The notes beneath the pieces were generated by a model, which saw nothing but the letters and a program-made list of their open reading frames with translations, was not told where the DNA came from and ran no database searches. Below, one piece after another: positions 1 through 9,307 of a DNA stretch of 64,000 bases. Made by a program: the position numbers and the translations under genes. The stretch covers positions 558,001-622,000 of the forward strand of contig NZ_FPHO01000003.1 of the NCBI RefSeq assembly GCF_900117455.1, read 5' to 3'. This DNA is from Hyphomicrobium sp. CS1GBMeth3 (GTDB lineage: Bacteria; Pseudomonadota; Alphaproteobacteria; Rhizobiales; Hyphomicrobiaceae). The first letter of the stretch is position 1. Each line of letters opens with the position of its first letter.

Positions 1-892
1 CGGCGAAGAGCAGGAACAAGTACAGGATCGAGAAGCCAAACAGTTGCTTGGCCGCATGATCGGCCGCACGCCCTTCGCGGATCCGCCACACCTTGACGGC
101 GAAGTGCAGGAAGACGAGTCCGAGGGCCACCGAGGCCACCGCATAGACGATCCCGCCCAGGCCGATGAAGTACGGCACCACCGCCAGCGGCACAAGTACG
201 AGCGAGTAGAGCAGGATCTGTCGACGCGTCTCGTCAGGCCCGGCAACGACCGGCAGCATCGGCACGCCGACGCGCTCGTAGTCGCGCGAGCGATAGAGCG
301 CCAACGCCCAGAAATGCGGCGGCGTCCACATGAAGATGATGAGGAACAGAAGCACGCTTTCGATGGTCACCGTGCCCGTCACGGCCGCCCAGCCGATCAT
401 TGGCGGGAACGAGCCGGCAGCACCGCCGATGACGATGTTCTGAGGCGTCCGGCGCTTGAGCCACATGGTGTAGAAGAAGACGTAATAGGCAATGGTCAGC
501 GCCAGAAGCGCGCCCGCCACCCAGTTGATCAACACGCCAAGCGTCAGAACCGACACCACGGACAGCACGGTCCCGAAGGCGAGTGCCTCGTCGGGGGTCA
601 CGCGGCCGCGCGGGATGGGCCGGGCCGCCGTCCGCGCCATGCGCGCGTCGATGTCGGCGTCGTACCACATATTGAGAGCGCCCGAAGCACCGGCGCCGAC
701 GGCAATGCAGAGAATAGCGATGATCGCGAGCACGGGATGCAGCGTGCCCGGAGCAGCAAAGAGACCGGCAAGAGAGGTGAACACCACGAGCGACATCACC
801 CGCGGCTTCATCAACTCAATGAAATCGCCGACCGACGGCTCCGCCGTCGTGGCAGAGCGGGCAAGCGCGCTCTCGGCTATCAGTCCACTCAT
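1..892 (-). CDS. ctaB: Protoheme IX farnesyltransferase (heme O synthase), 3' end cut by window
   Basis: Integral inner-membrane prenyltransferase that attaches a farnesyl group to heme B to make heme O, the precursor of heme A for the aa3 oxidase encoded just upstream. Translation from the ATG at 892 gives 297 residues before the window edge, so only a short C-terminal stretch is missing (family about 300-315). The UbiA-type aspartate motif is visible near residues 77-97 as [12 protein letters not shown] followed by RTAARPIP. The visible end ([15 protein letters not shown]) is a typical last membrane helix. It lies 154 bp downstream of ctaD on the same strand, with an inverted repeat in between, as in many alphaproteobacterial cta operons. 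Confidence 0.93.
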   Translation of the reverse strand, partial: MSGLIAESALARSATTAEPSVGDFIELMKPRVMSLVVFTSLAGLFAAPGTLHPVLAIIAILCIAVGAGASGALNMWYDADIDARMARTAARPIPRGRVTPDEALAFGTVLSVVSVLTLGVLINWVAGALLALTIAYYVFFYTMWLKRRTPQNIVIGGAAGSFPPMIGWAAVTGTVTIESVLLFLIIFMWTPPHFWALALYRSRDYERVGVPMLPVVAGPDETRRQILLYSLVLVPLAVVPYFIGLGGIVYAVASVALGLVFLHFAVKVWRIREGRAADHAAKQLFGFSILYLFLLFA

Positions 893-965
893 CGTCTCCA
901 ATCCTCCCGCCGCGGGTAGACCCCGCTCATTGAGGCGCGCAATTCTGTGTTGCGGCCTGAGGGTG

Positions 966-994
966 GGCGGTGGGCACGGTTAGTGCCCACCGCC
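966..994. repeat. Perfect 12-bp inverted repeat between ctaD and ctaB
   Basis: GGCGGTGGGCAC (966-977) and its exact complement (983-994) are separated by 5 nt, so a strong hairpin can form on either strand. On the minus strand, the direction of ctaD-ctaB transcription, no T-run follows the stem. It is therefore not a classical intrinsic terminator. A processing or 3'-end stabilising hairpin, or partial attenuation, between ctaD and ctaB is possible. Confidence 0.6.
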
Positions 995-1046
995 GCTCGG
1001 ATCAAAAAAGCCCGCGGCGAGGCTTCCGTCCCCGCCGCGCGGCCCA

Positions 1047-2666
1047 TTAGTGGTGCGAGCTCGCCGAGATACGCGGCAGCGTCTCGAACGAGTGGAACGG
1101 CGGCGGCGACGACAGCGTCCACTCGAGCGTCGTTGCGCTCGGACCCCACGGATTGTCGCCGGCAGGCACCTTGCGGGCCAGAGCCACGAACACACCGATG
1201 AAGAAGAACAGCGTACCGACGGCCGTCATGTACGAGCCGATCGACGACACGTAGTTCCAGAACGCGAAGGCATCCGGATAATCAACGTAGCGGCGCGGCA
1301 TGCCGGCAAGGCCCAGGAAGTGCTGCGGGAAGAACAGCACGTTGGCCCCGACGAACGTGGTCCAGAAGTGGAGCTTGCCCCAGAAGTCTGAGTACATGTA
1401 GCCGCTCATCTTCGGGAACCAGTAGTAGAAGCCCGCGAAGATCGAGAACACGGCGCCGAGCGACAGCACGTAGTGGAAGTGCGCCACGACGTAATAGGTA
1501 TCGTGCAGCGCGCGGTCGACGCCGGCGTTCGCCAGCATGACGCCCGTGACGCCGCCGACCGTGAACAGGAAGATGAAGCCAAGCGCCCAGATCATCGGCA
1601 GCTTGAACTGGATCGACCCGCCCCACATCGTGGCAATCCACGAGAAGATCTTCACACCCGTCGGCACCGCGATGACCATGGTCGCGAACACGAAGTAGGC
1701 CTGCGTGTTGACCGTGATGCCTGCCGCATACATGTGGTGCGCCCACACGACGAAGCCGACGAGGCCGATGGCGAGCATGGCGTAGGCCATGCCGAGATAG
1801 CCGAACACGGGCTTGCGCGAGAAGGTCGACACGATGTGGCTGATCATGCCGAAGCCCGGCAGGATGAGGATGTAGACCTCGGGGTGGCCGAAGAACCAGA
1901 ACAGATGCTGGTAGAGGATCGGGTCACCACCGCCCGCCGGCGCGAAGAAGGTCGTGCCGAAGTTGCGGTCCGTCAGCAGCATGGTGATCGCGCCAGCCAG
2001 GACCGGCAGCGAGAGCAGCAGCAGGAACGCCGTGATCAGCACCGCCCACACGAACAGCGGCATCTTGTGCAGCGTCATGCCGGGTGCACGCATATTGAAG
2101 ATGGTGGTGATGAAGTTGATGGCGCCGAGGATCGACGATGCGCCCGCCACGTGCAGCGCGAGGATCGCGAAGTCCATCGCCGGGCCCGGATGGCCCGAGG
2201 TCGAAAGCGGAGCATAGATCGTCCAGCCCGCACCCACGCCGTTCATGCCCGACGGCCCTTCGACGAACATCGAGATGAGCAACAGCCCGAGCGCTGCGGG
2301 GAGCAGCCAGAACGAGATGTTGTTCATGCGCGGGAACGCCATGTCCGGCGCGCCGATCATGAGCGGCACGAACCAGTTGCCGAACCCGCCCATGGTTGCG
2401 GGCATGACCATGAAGAATACCATGATCAGCCCGTGGCCGGTGACGAACACGTTAAACATGTGCGGGTTGGAGAAATACTGCATGCCGGGCTCTGCGAGCT
2501 CGAGGCGCATGGCCACCGACAAGCCGCCGCCGATGATGCCCGCGATCATCGCGAAGATGAGGTACATCGTCCCGATGTCTTTGTGGTTGGTCGAGAACAG
2601 CCAGCGACGCAATCCCGTAGGAGCGTGGTCGTGATCGTGGCCGGCGTGTGCTGTGGTGCTACCCAT
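1047..2666 (-). CDS. ctaD: Cytochrome c oxidase subunit I (aa3-type)
   Basis: Catalytic subunit of the heme-copper terminal oxidase in the inner membrane, reducing O2 to water with proton pumping. The 539 residues match the usual subunit I length. A His-rich N-terminus leads into the conserved [11 protein letters not shown] motif. Heme and copper ligand regions are clear: [12 protein letters not shown] (heme a His), [11 protein letters not shown] with the His-Tyr pair of the CuB site, a HHMYAAG pair, and [15 protein letters not shown] for heme a3, heme a and Mg. It lies between ctaC and ctaB on the minus strand, 88 bp after ctaC, and is probably co-transcribed with both. The start is an ATG followed by the usual soluble N-terminal extension. 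Confidence 0.98.
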   Translation of the reverse strand: MGSTTAHAGHDHDHAPTGLRRWLFSTNHKDIGTMYLIFAMIAGIIGGGLSVAMRLELAEPGMQYFSNPHMFNVFVTGHGLIMVFFMVMPATMGGFGNWFVPLMIGAPDMAFPRMNNISFWLLPAALGLLLISMFVEGPSGMNGVGAGWTIYAPLSTSGHPGPAMDFAILALHVAGASSILGAINFITTIFNMRAPGMTLHKMPLFVWAVLITAFLLLLSLPVLAGAITMLLTDRNFGTTFFAPAGGGDPILYQHLFWFFGHPEVYILILPGFGMISHIVSTFSRKPVFGYLGMAYAMLAIGLVGFVVWAHHMYAAGITVNTQAYFVFATMVIAVPTGVKIFSWIATMWGGSIQFKLPMIWALGFIFLFTVGGVTGVMLANAGVDRALHDTYYVVAHFHYVLSLGAVFSIFAGFYYWFPKMSGYMYSDFWGKLHFWTTFVGANVLFFPQHFLGLAGMPRRYVDYPDAFAFWNYVSSIGSYMTAVGTLFFFIGVFVALARKVPAGDNPWGPSATTLEWTLSSPPPFHSFETLPRISASSHH

Positions 2667-2754
2667 TTTGCGAACCCTTGTTGTCCTGGGTGTTTCCGTT
2701 CCTTGGCTTCAAAGGGCGGGCGACCATCCGAAGAGGCGCCCTGCCCCGTGCATC

Positions 2755-3669
2755 TCAACGCGTGCCGGAGGCTGCGCTCTCGGCGACGGTTCTGACGCCG
2801 GCCTGCTCGAGAGCCACTTTGTCGAGAATTTCGCGCGCCTTCTTGCGGTCCTTGGCCTGCATGGCGCCGGCCCACTCGTTGAACACCTGCTCGGACACGA
2901 CGCGAACGCCAATCGGCATGAACGCGTGGTTGAGGCCGCAAAGCTCAGAGCACTGACCGTAGAAGATGCCCTCCTTCTGGGCCTGGAACCAAGTCGAGGT
3001 GATGCGGCCCGGAACGGCGTCGACCTTCGAGGCGAACGACGGCACGGTCCAGTTGTGGATCACGTCGTTCGAGGTCACGAGCATGTGCACGACCTTATTG
3101 ACCGGCACGACGATCTCGTTGTCGACGGAAAGCAGACGCGGCGACGGAATGCCCTTGGCCTCGCGCTCCGCCACCTCTTCGTCGGTCAGCATGTTGGAGG
3201 TAATATTGAAGTTGCCCTGATCCGGATATTCGTGCTCCCAGAACCAGGAGTTCGCGATGGCTTTGATTGTGAGATCGGGCTTCGGATAAGTGTATTGATT
3301 CATCAGGAGCTTAAACGACGGGATCGCGATCACGACCAGGACCAGGATCGGCACCACCGTCCAGGCAACCTCAAGGAGCGTGTGGTGGGTCGTGGTGCTG
3401 GGAGTCGGGTTCTTCTTCTCGTTGAAACGGACCATCACGTAGATCATCAGGATCAGCACGAAGAGCGCGATCGCAATGATGATGGTGTTCGTCAGGTTGT
3501 AGAAGGCGTGCAGCTCATGCGCGATCGGCGTTGCGGCTTCCTGCAGGCCCATCTGCTTAGGAGCTGGCTGTCCCAGTCCATTTGCAGCAAGATTCCCCGG
3601 CAGAGCGAGCAGGGCAACGAGCCCGGCCAGCGCCATCCGAGGCATGCGTGTGAGAGTCCAATTCAGCAT
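2755..3669 (-). CDS. ctaC: Cytochrome c oxidase subunit II (CuA)
   Basis: Receives electrons from cytochrome c at the dinuclear CuA centre and passes them to subunit I. The start is placed at the ATG at 3669 because a GGGGAG Shine-Dalgarno-like sequence sits just upstream and a signal peptide (MLNWTLTRMPRMALAGLVAL) begins there. The reading frame is open further upstream, but that extension is not signal-like. The product is 304 aa, with two transmembrane segments after the signal (LTNTIIIAIALFVLILMIYV and a second around VVPILVLVVIAI). The periplasmic cupredoxin domain carries the CuA motif GQCSELCGLNHAFMPIGV (two Cys, His and Met). It is the first gene of the ctaC-ctaD-ctaB string. Confidence 0.97.
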   Translation of the reverse strand: MLNWTLTRMPRMALAGLVALLALPGNLAANGLGQPAPKQMGLQEAATPIAHELHAFYNLTNTIIIAIALFVLILMIYVMVRFNEKKNPTPSTTTHHTLLEVAWTVVPILVLVVIAIPSFKLLMNQYTYPKPDLTIKAIANSWFWEHEYPDQGNFNITSNMLTDEEVAEREAKGIPSPRLLSVDNEIVVPVNKVVHMLVTSNDVIHNWTVPSFASKVDAVPGRITSTWFQAQKEGIFYGQCSELCGLNHAFMPIGVRVVSEQVFNEWAGAMQAKDRKKAREILDKVALEQAGVRTVAESAASGTR

Positions 3670-4137
3670 TAATCCGCTCCCCGAGTTCCGCTTTCCGGCA
3701 ACGACGCCGGACATCTCCCTGATTTCGGTCGTTTGATCTTGCCGATCATTCCTGTCGGCGTCACCGCCGGACGGGCAGGAGCCATCCGTAACCGCGCATT
3801 CCCGGCACGCAGCACCGTTGCGTGCGCGCAGTTGCGGCGGAGTCCCCCAAACCGACACACAGCACAATCGTCAAACTTAGCTCAAGTCAAGTTTTCTGCG
3901 TCATAACTACGCGTTGAGACTACCGACGTACCCAAAACCTCGTTGTGCATCGCAGCATCTCGTCGCCGCAAGCTGCGTCGCTCAAACGTCACGCCACGGT
4001 GCGTAATCGGAGCATTGTCGTGCGGGCTCCCCACTTTAGCCTTTTTCCTCGTCGAGACGAGCAGAGTGCGCTAGATGCGCGCCCGCAAGCGGTCTGCTGG
4101 CGCCTTCGACCGCAACTATGGGGATCTTCCAAGCGAC
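3670..4137. other. Divergent intergenic region between ctaC and the ialB-like gene
   Basis: This 468-bp gap should hold promoters for both flanking genes. On the minus strand a TTGACT hexamer (3885-3890) could be a -35 element for ctaC, but the expected -10 position (TTGTGC) is poor. Open frames here have unnatural composition and look like chance products of high GC. No RNA gene or repeat was recognised. Confidence 0.4.
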
Positions 4138-4752
4138 ATGGCACCTCTCTTCGGTCTTTGGGCACGGCTCGCTGGGACTCTCCGGCGCCGCGCACCACGG
4201 CCCTTGTGCGCTGCATTGGCGCTGACAATAACGGGACTTGCGAGCACGGGTTTGAGCGATTCCCGTTCAGCGTTCGCGCAAGCACCCCAGGAAACGAGAC
4301 AGGCCGCGCTGGAGCAGCAATTCGGCGGTGAGGTCAAAGGCCAGTATGGCGACTGGCAGTACGTCTGTAAGCCGCCGCCCCCCGGAGCCAAGAACCAAGC
4401 CTGCGCACTGGTGCAGAGCGTCACCGCCGAGGACCGCGCCAACGTCGGCCTGACCATCTATTTCCAGAAGTTCTCGAACGGCACGAAAGTGCTGCGCGTG
4501 TTCGCGCCGGTCGGCGTTCTACTGCCACCCGGCATCGGCCTCAAAGTCGATGGCGCCGACATCGGACACGCCCCGTTCCTGCGCTGCCACACCTTCGCCT
4601 GCTACGCCCAGGTAACGGTTGAGGACAAGCTGCTCGAGCAGTTCAAGACCGGCAAGACGGCCATCTTCATCATCTTCCAGACCGAGGAAGCTGGCATCGG
4701 CATCCCGATATCGCTCGCGGGCTTCGGCGACGGCCTCACAGCGTTGAACTGA
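4138..4752 (+). CDS. Invasion-associated locus B (IalB) family secreted protein
   Basis: This 204-aa exported protein begins with a long basic region, a hydrophobic core (PLCAALALTITGLASTGL) and an Ala-rich likely cleavage site (SAFAQA). The mature part has the IalB-family pattern: a GDW motif, two N-terminal cysteines (QYVCKPP and QACALVQ), a PVGVLLPPGI segment, a second pair (RCHTFACYAQ) and a C-terminal GFGDGL motif. IalB is named from Bartonella, but homologues occur in many free-living alphaproteobacteria, where the role is unknown, so virulence should not be inferred. The ATG at 4138 is chosen for the signal peptide; an in-frame ATG at 4075 would add 21 residues. It is a single gene, with a hairpin downstream. 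Confidence 0.85.
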   Translation: MAPLFGLWARLAGTLRRRAPRPLCAALALTITGLASTGLSDSRSAFAQAPQETRQAALEQQFGGEVKGQYGDWQYVCKPPPPGAKNQACALVQSVTAEDRANVGLTIYFQKFSNGTKVLRVFAPVGVLLPPGIGLKVDGADIGHAPFLRCHTFACYAQVTVEDKLLEQFKTGKTAIFIIFQTEEAGIGIPISLAGFGDGLTALN

Positions 4753-4775
4753 GCGCGTGATGAACCGCGCATAGC

Positions 4776-4807
4776 AAAAAACGCCCGGGCCGGTTGGCCA
4801 CGGGCGT
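4776..4807 (-). terminator. Rho-independent terminator (minus strand) for the phasin-like gene
   Basis: ACGCCCG (4781-4787) pairs with CGGGCGT (4801-4807). Read on the minus strand the stem is followed by TTTTTT (complement of 4776-4781), the classic terminator layout for the gene at 4844-5347. The hairpin also lies just after the ialB-like gene on the plus strand, where its T-tract is weaker, so it may act both ways. Confidence 0.8.
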
Positions 4808-4843
4808 TGTTGAGTGCCACGCGAGCGAGCTTGCCGTGTTCGA

Positions 4844-5347
4844 TCAGGCCACGCGGCGCTGTCGTCCACCCGTTTCCTGCCGCGTCTCGCGCGCGTCGGC
4901 CTCGCGGCTGGCCGTCCCGTTGAAGTTAATGTAGTCGCGCTGCGCAGCAGCCGTCCGCCCGTTGATGCCGACGTCGGGCGACGCCCAAGCCTCGAAGATC
5001 TTGCGATAGCTGTCGGAGTACTGCTCTGCAGCCGTGCGCCAGAACGCCATCTGCTCGTTGACGAGGTCATGCGGCGTACGGCAGTGCGCGAGCCGGCCGG
5101 GCGCTTGCATATACGCCTGCGCCCGCCGATTGATGAGCCCGAGCCACTCCAGTTGCGAGCGGGCCGCGGCCTTCATCGGGCCCGACAAGCGTTGCGTGAA
5201 GTCCTGCGGAGCGGCCTCCCCGGAAAGGGGGTTCGCGATTCCGTACGCACGGCCGAAGCTTTCAAAAGCGTTCGCATACGTCTGAAACAACGGCCCGAAG
5301 GGGCCGAAGGCTTTGGAATCGAATTCCGGCTGGTAGCCCGTTCCCAT
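4844..5347 (-). CDS. Phasin-like protein
   Basis: The protein is 167 aa, soluble, Ala/Gln-rich and probably mostly helical, with no signal peptide. The central part has aromatic and charged residues in the pattern seen in small alphaproteobacterial phasins (AHCRTPHDLVNEQMAFWR, then EQYSDSYRKIFEAW). Phasins coat polyhydroxyalkanoate granules. The assignment rests on this general resemblance, not on a diagnostic motif, so the alternative is an uncharacterised helical protein. The start ATG at 5347 has an AGGGAG ribosome-binding site about 8 nt upstream. It is monocistronic with its own terminator. The C-terminus is polar and basic (ETRQETGGRQRRVA). Confidence 0.6.
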   Translation of the reverse strand: MGTGYQPEFDSKAFGPFGPLFQTYANAFESFGRAYGIANPLSGEAAPQDFTQRLSGPMKAAARSQLEWLGLINRRAQAYMQAPGRLAHCRTPHDLVNEQMAFWRTAAEQYSDSYRKIFEAWASPDVGINGRTAAAQRDYINFNGTASREADARETRQETGGRQRRVA

Positions 5348-5597
5348 GGGTTCAACTCCCTGACGCTTGGATCCGGCTCACCGGCCGGATCTCATGTTAC
5401 TTATTTCAGCGTAGGCACGACATGCTGAGAAAGCAATTGATCAAGAACAAATCGATATAAAGAAGACCATAAAGAAAAGTTGATAAGTATCTCGCGTTCA
5501 GTACTACGTCAGGACTGACGCAAGTCGGAACGCAATTTCCATCGCTTGCAGGAGCCAGTGTCATAAGCAGGCGAATGAGGCTGGCTAACAAACCGTC

Positions 5598-7628
5598 ATG
5601 GACAGTGTTTCCAAGGACCGTTCCATGCCGCACCCCACGCTTCCCTCCTCCGTCGCCTTCGAAGAAGCCGAGAACACCGGCTCAAACACGACCGACAACC
5701 CGACGCTCGGTGATCTGGTCGCCGCGCGGCTGTCACGGCGCGACCTGATCCGCGGCATGGTCGCAGTGTCGGTCGCAGCCGAGGTCCTGTGGCCTGAAGC
5801 GTTGAAGGCAGCTGAGGCTGCGCAGAAAGCCCCGGCCGCGACGGCGACGTTCGATTTCCCGGAGCTCACCGTCGCCCCGGGTTCCGAGACCCACCACGTC
5901 GCCGAAGGCTATGACGCCGACATTCTGATCCGCTGGGGAGACGCTGTGCTGCCAGGCGCCGAGCGCTTCGAGCCTGGGCGTCCCAATGCCGCCGCTCAAA
6001 CGCGCCAGTTCGGCTACAACAACGATTTCCTGGGCTTCATTCCACTCGATGGCCGCGCCGACCACGGCCTGCTCGTGGTCAATCACGAGTACACCAACGG
6101 CGAGTTGATGTTTCCGGGTCTGACGCCGCGCAGCGACAAGAACGCGAACTTCTCAGCCGTGACGCGCGAGATCGTCGACGCCGAGATGATGGCGCACGGC
6201 GGCTCTGTGCTCGAAGTCCGTCGCGAAAACGGCAAATGGCGCCTCGTTCCGGATTCGAAATACGCCCGCCGCATCACAGCCGAGACCGAAATGCACGTCT
6301 CTGGCCCGGCTGCCGGACATGAGCGTATGAAGACGTCGGCCGATCCCACCGGCACCCGCGTGCACGGCATGCTGAACAACTGCGCCGGCGGCATCACGCC
6401 CTGGGGCACGTGGCTCACCTGCGAGGAGAACTTCAACGGCTACTTCTGGAGCAAGGCCGCCGCCGAGCCGCTAACGACAGAAGCTCGCGCGCTGCGCCGC
6501 TACGGCGCCCCGGCGGAATGGTACGCCTGGGGCCGCTTTCACGACCGCTTCGATACGCTGAAGGAGCCCAACGAGCCCAATCGCTTCGGCTGGGTGGTCG
6601 AGATCGACCCGTTCGATCCCACCTCGACACCGGTCAAGCGCACCGCCCTCGGCCGCTTCAAGCACGAGGGTGCCGGCAACGTCGTGAACAGCGACGGCCG
6701 CTTCGTCATCTACCAGGGCGACGACGAGGCCTTCGACTACGTCTATCGCTTCGTGACAGACGGCAAGGTCGATCCCGAGAACCATGCCGCCAACAAAGAC
6801 CTGCTCGACAACGGCGTGCTTTCGGTCGCACGCTTCCATGCCGACGGCACGGGCCAATGGTTGCCCCTTATCCACGGCCACCCGAATAACGACGGCCAGG
6901 TCTGGCTCACGGAAGCCAACGGTTTCCGTGATCAGGGCGAGGTGCTGATCCACACCCGCCTCGCCGCCGATCTTCTCGGCGCCACCCGCATGGATCGTCC
7001 CGAGGATATCGACGTCAATCCGCGCACCGGAAAGGTCTACCTGGCGCTGACCAACAATACCAAGCGCAAGAACGACCGGACCGACGCCGCCAATCCGCGC
7101 GCCAGCAACGCCTTCGGCCACATCATCGAGATCGTGCCCGACGGCGGCGACCACGCCGCCGATACCTTTATCTGGAACATCCTGATCAAGTGCGGCTCCC
7201 CCGCCATTGCCGAGGTCGGCGCCACGTTCAATCCGGCAACCACCGACAACGGCTGGTTCGGCATGCCCGACAACTTCGCAGTCGACGCCGATGGTCGCCT
7301 GTGGGTGTCGACGGATGGAAATTCGGCACGCAAGACCGGGCGCACCGACGGCATATGGGCCGTCGAGACGGAAGGCCCGCAACGCGGAACCTCACGCTGC
7401 TTCTTTCAGGTGCCTGTGGGAGCGGAGATGTGCGGCCCGTGCTTCACGCCGGACCTCGAGACATTCTTCGTCGCCGTCCAGCATCCGGGAGAGACGGAGA
7501 TCGGCGGCGACGTCATCTCGACATTCGCGGCCCCGACCACGCGCTGGCCGGATTTCCAGGACGGCGTACCGCCACGGCCCGCCATCGTCGCTATCACGCG
7601 ACGCGGCGGCGGAAAGATCGCGGGTTAG
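5598..7628 (+). CDS. PhoX-family (DUF839) phosphatase, Tat-exported
   Basis: This 676-aa protein belongs to the PhoX/DUF839 family, Ca/Fe-dependent alkaline phosphatases with a beta-propeller fold that release phosphate from organic esters in the periplasm. A twin-arginine motif (LSRRDLIRGM, about residues 46-55) followed by a hydrophobic stretch indicates Tat export. Family-like segments include NHEYTNGELMFPG, CAGGITPWGTWLTCEENF, GRFKHEGAGN, YQGDDEAFDYVYRF, MDRPEDIDVNPRTGKVY and the C-terminal GPCFTPDLETFFVAVQHPGE. The length is normal for the family. It stands alone, with an AT-rich leader upstream and a strong inverted repeat downstream. I found no convincing tandem Pho box. The start could also be an in-frame ATG at 5622. 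Confidence 0.9.
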   Translation: MDSVSKDRSMPHPTLPSSVAFEEAENTGSNTTDNPTLGDLVAARLSRRDLIRGMVAVSVAAEVLWPEALKAAEAAQKAPAATATFDFPELTVAPGSETHHVAEGYDADILIRWGDAVLPGAERFEPGRPNAAAQTRQFGYNNDFLGFIPLDGRADHGLLVVNHEYTNGELMFPGLTPRSDKNANFSAVTREIVDAEMMAHGGSVLEVRRENGKWRLVPDSKYARRITAETEMHVSGPAAGHERMKTSADPTGTRVHGMLNNCAGGITPWGTWLTCEENFNGYFWSKAAAEPLTTEARALRRYGAPAEWYAWGRFHDRFDTLKEPNEPNRFGWVVEIDPFDPTSTPVKRTALGRFKHEGAGNVVNSDGRFVIYQGDDEAFDYVYRFVTDGKVDPENHAANKDLLDNGVLSVARFHADGTGQWLPLIHGHPNNDGQVWLTEANGFRDQGEVLIHTRLAADLLGATRMDRPEDIDVNPRTGKVYLALTNNTKRKNDRTDAANPRASNAFGHIIEIVPDGGDHAADTFIWNILIKCGSPAIAEVGATFNPATTDNGWFGMPDNFAVDADGRLWVSTDGNSARKTGRTDGIWAVETEGPQRGTSRCFFQVPVGAEMCGPCFTPDLETFFVAVQHPGETEIGGDVISTFAAPTTRWPDFQDGVPPRPAIVAITRRGGGKIAG

Positions 7629-7644
7629 GCTCCCACTCAGATAA

Positions 7645-7681
7645 AGGGTCGGGCATCCGCCTCCCTCGGATACCCGACCCT
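7645..7681. terminator. 15-bp convergent hairpin between the PhoX-like gene and the small glycine-rich gene
   Basis: The arms are 7645-7659 and 7667-7681 (starting AGGGTCGGG and ending CCCGACCCT), complementary over 15 bp with one mismatch and a 7-nt loop. It sits between two converging genes, as expected of a bidirectional terminator. T-tracts on both sides are short (CTTT on the plus strand, TTTAT on the minus strand). Confidence 0.65.
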
Positions 7682-7696
7682 ACGCCTTTGACTGTC

Positions 7697-7987
7697 TCAT
7701 GCCGCGAACTTGGACTTGAGGAAGCCGAGCACGAGCGCCGTGATCGCACCGCTGACGCCGCCGGTAGCAAAGCCCGAGAGCACAGCGTTGATGTCGAGTC
7801 CGGACGTGGCAGCCGCCGTGCCGAGCCCCAGAAGCGGGCCGAGCAGTTGACCGCCGATGCCGCCACCCAGCGCACCGGCAATGGTGTTGCCGAGCGTACC
7901 GAGCGCGTCGTTCTTGGTCGCAGCCGCTGCGGCGTTGCCGCCGATCGCACCGCTGACCGCTTGGATGAGAAGTGATGTCAGGTCCAT
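7697..7987 (-). CDS. Small glycine/alanine-rich hydrophobic protein, function unknown
   Basis: I do not recognise a named family. From the ATG at 7987, preceded by a good GGGGAG site, the product is 96 aa. It starts MDLTSLLIQAVSGAIGGNAA, continues with a polar stretch (ATKNDALGTLGNTI), and then a glycine-zipper-like segment (GALGGGIGGQLLGPLLGLG). It ends with a second hydrophobic segment and a basic tail (FLKSKFAA). This layout suggests insertion into, or tight association with, a membrane. It could be a small structural membrane protein or a glycine-zipper stress protein. The 20-residue upstream extension of the frame lacks a ribosome-binding site and is not favoured. It is an isolated gene, with a convergent hairpin downstream. 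Confidence 0.75.
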   Translation of the reverse strand: MDLTSLLIQAVSGAIGGNAAAAATKNDALGTLGNTIAGALGGGIGGQLLGPLLGLGTAAATSGLDINAVLSGFATGGVSGAITALVLGFLKSKFAA

Positions 7988-8215
7988 CGTAGTCTCCCCA
8001 AATAGTTCGATTTTTAAGCCGTTCATCGACGCAAATCGAACGAGCACTGAAGAGCCTTGACTATGTCCAGGGGAAGCGCAACCCCCGATTGGACCTATAT
8101 GGTTGACAATTCACATACCGAGGGCTGGTCGAGGGCCGGAGGCGGACAAATTGAACCTTGCAGTCCCGTCCCTCCGCGGTGCAAACATCGTCCCGAAGCA
8201 ACGGAGAGATCCTCG

Positions 8216-9307
8216 ATGAACGTGCACGTCGTCCCGACGCCCGCCGCGGACCAGGTCCGCCACGACTGGACCCGCGCCGAGGCCCAAGCCATTCACGACC
8301 TGCCGTTCAACGACCTCCTGTTCCGGGCCGCCAGCGTCCAGCGCCGCCACTTTGACCCCAACAAGGTGCAACTCGCCCGCCTGCTCTCGATCAAGACCGG
8401 CGGCTGCGCCGAGGATTGCGGCTACTGCAGCCAGTCCGCCCACCACGCCGCCGGCACCGGCCTCAAGGCATCGAAGCTGATGGAGGTCGAGCGCGTCCTC
8501 TCCGAGGCGCGCAAGGCCAAGGCCCAGGGCGCCACGCGCTACTGCATGGGCGCCGCCTGGCGCTCGCCGAAATCGCGCGACATGGAAACGGTCGTCGCCA
8601 TGGTCGAGGGCGTGAAGGCGCTCGGCATGGAAACCTGCATGACGCTCGGCATGCTCTCCGACGACGACGTCGTGATGCTGAAGGATGCAGGCCTCGACTA
8701 CTACAATCACAACATTGACACCTCCGAGCGCTACTACTCTGAGATAATCAAGACTCGCACCTTCGCCGACCGCCTGGATACGCTGGCGCGCGTGCGTGAA
8801 GCCGGCATTAAGGTCTGCTCGGGTGGCATAATCGGCCTGGGCGAAACCGACGACGACCGCATCGACATGCTGGTGACGCTCGCCAACCTCGACGAGCATC
8901 CTGAAAGCGTGCCGATCAACATGCTGATCCCGATCCCCGGTACGCCGCTCGAGAACCGCCAGAAGGTCGACCCGATCGCCTTTGTGCGCGTCATCGCGCT
9001 CGCCCGCATCATGATGCCGAAATCCTTCGTGCGCCTCTCCGCCGGCCGCACCGAGATGAGCGACGAGATGCAGGCCATGTGCTTCTTCGCCGGCGCCAAC
9101 TCGATCTTCTGTGGCGACACGCTGCTGACGGCCGACAACCCCGGCGAGGACAAGGATCAAGTGCTGTTCGGCAAGCTCGGCATCGAGCCGATGGCGCTCG
9201 AGGGCAGCCAGGACGGGGCGACAGCGGATATAGAGACCGACGCAGAGCACGCCGGCTGCGGCTGCAGCGGACACACGTCATGTCAGACAGCCACGAGCGG
9301 GCGCTGA
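8216..9307 (+). CDS. bioB: Biotin synthase (radical SAM)
   Basis: Inserts sulfur into dethiobiotin to form biotin, using a radical-SAM 4Fe-4S cluster and a sacrificial 2Fe-2S cluster. The CAEDCGYC motif (Cys64, Cys68, Cys71 from the chosen start) is the radical-SAM CxxxCxxC. Further family motifs follow: [33 protein letters not shown] and RLSAGRTEM. The product is 363 aa. The ATG at 8216 has a GGAGAGA site 8 nt upstream; the frame stays open earlier, but that extension is atypical. The C-terminus ends in a Cys-rich tail ([10 protein letters not shown]), longer than in the core enzyme. It is the first gene of an operon in which the next gene starts inside it. Confidence 0.97.
   Translation: MNVHVVPTPAADQVRHDWTRAEAQAIHDLPFNDLLFRAASVQRRHFDPNKVQLARLLSIKTGGCAEDCGYCSQSAHHAAGTGLKASKLMEVERVLSEARKAKAQGATRYCMGAAWRSPKSRDMETVVAMVEGVKALGMETCMTLGMLSDDDVVMLKDAGLDYYNHNIDTSERYYSEIIKTRTFADRLDTLARVREAGIKVCSGGIIGLGETDDDRIDMLVTLANLDEHPESVPINMLIPIPGTPLENRQKVDPIAFVRVIALARIMMPKSFVRLSAGRTEMSDEMQAMCFFAGANSIFCGDTLLTADNPGEDKDQVLFGKLGIEPMALEGSQDGATADIETDAEHAGCGCSGHTSCQTATSGR

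Noticed and set aside
5398..5597. Possible Pho box upstream of the PhoX-like gene
   Set aside because: Single TGTCAT and CGTCAT half-sites occur near 5557 and 5594, but not the 11-bp-spaced tandem required for PhoB binding.
8103..8131. TTGACA as a -35 element for bioB
   Set aside because: A perfect hexamer is present, but positions 16-18 bp downstream show no -10-like sequence.
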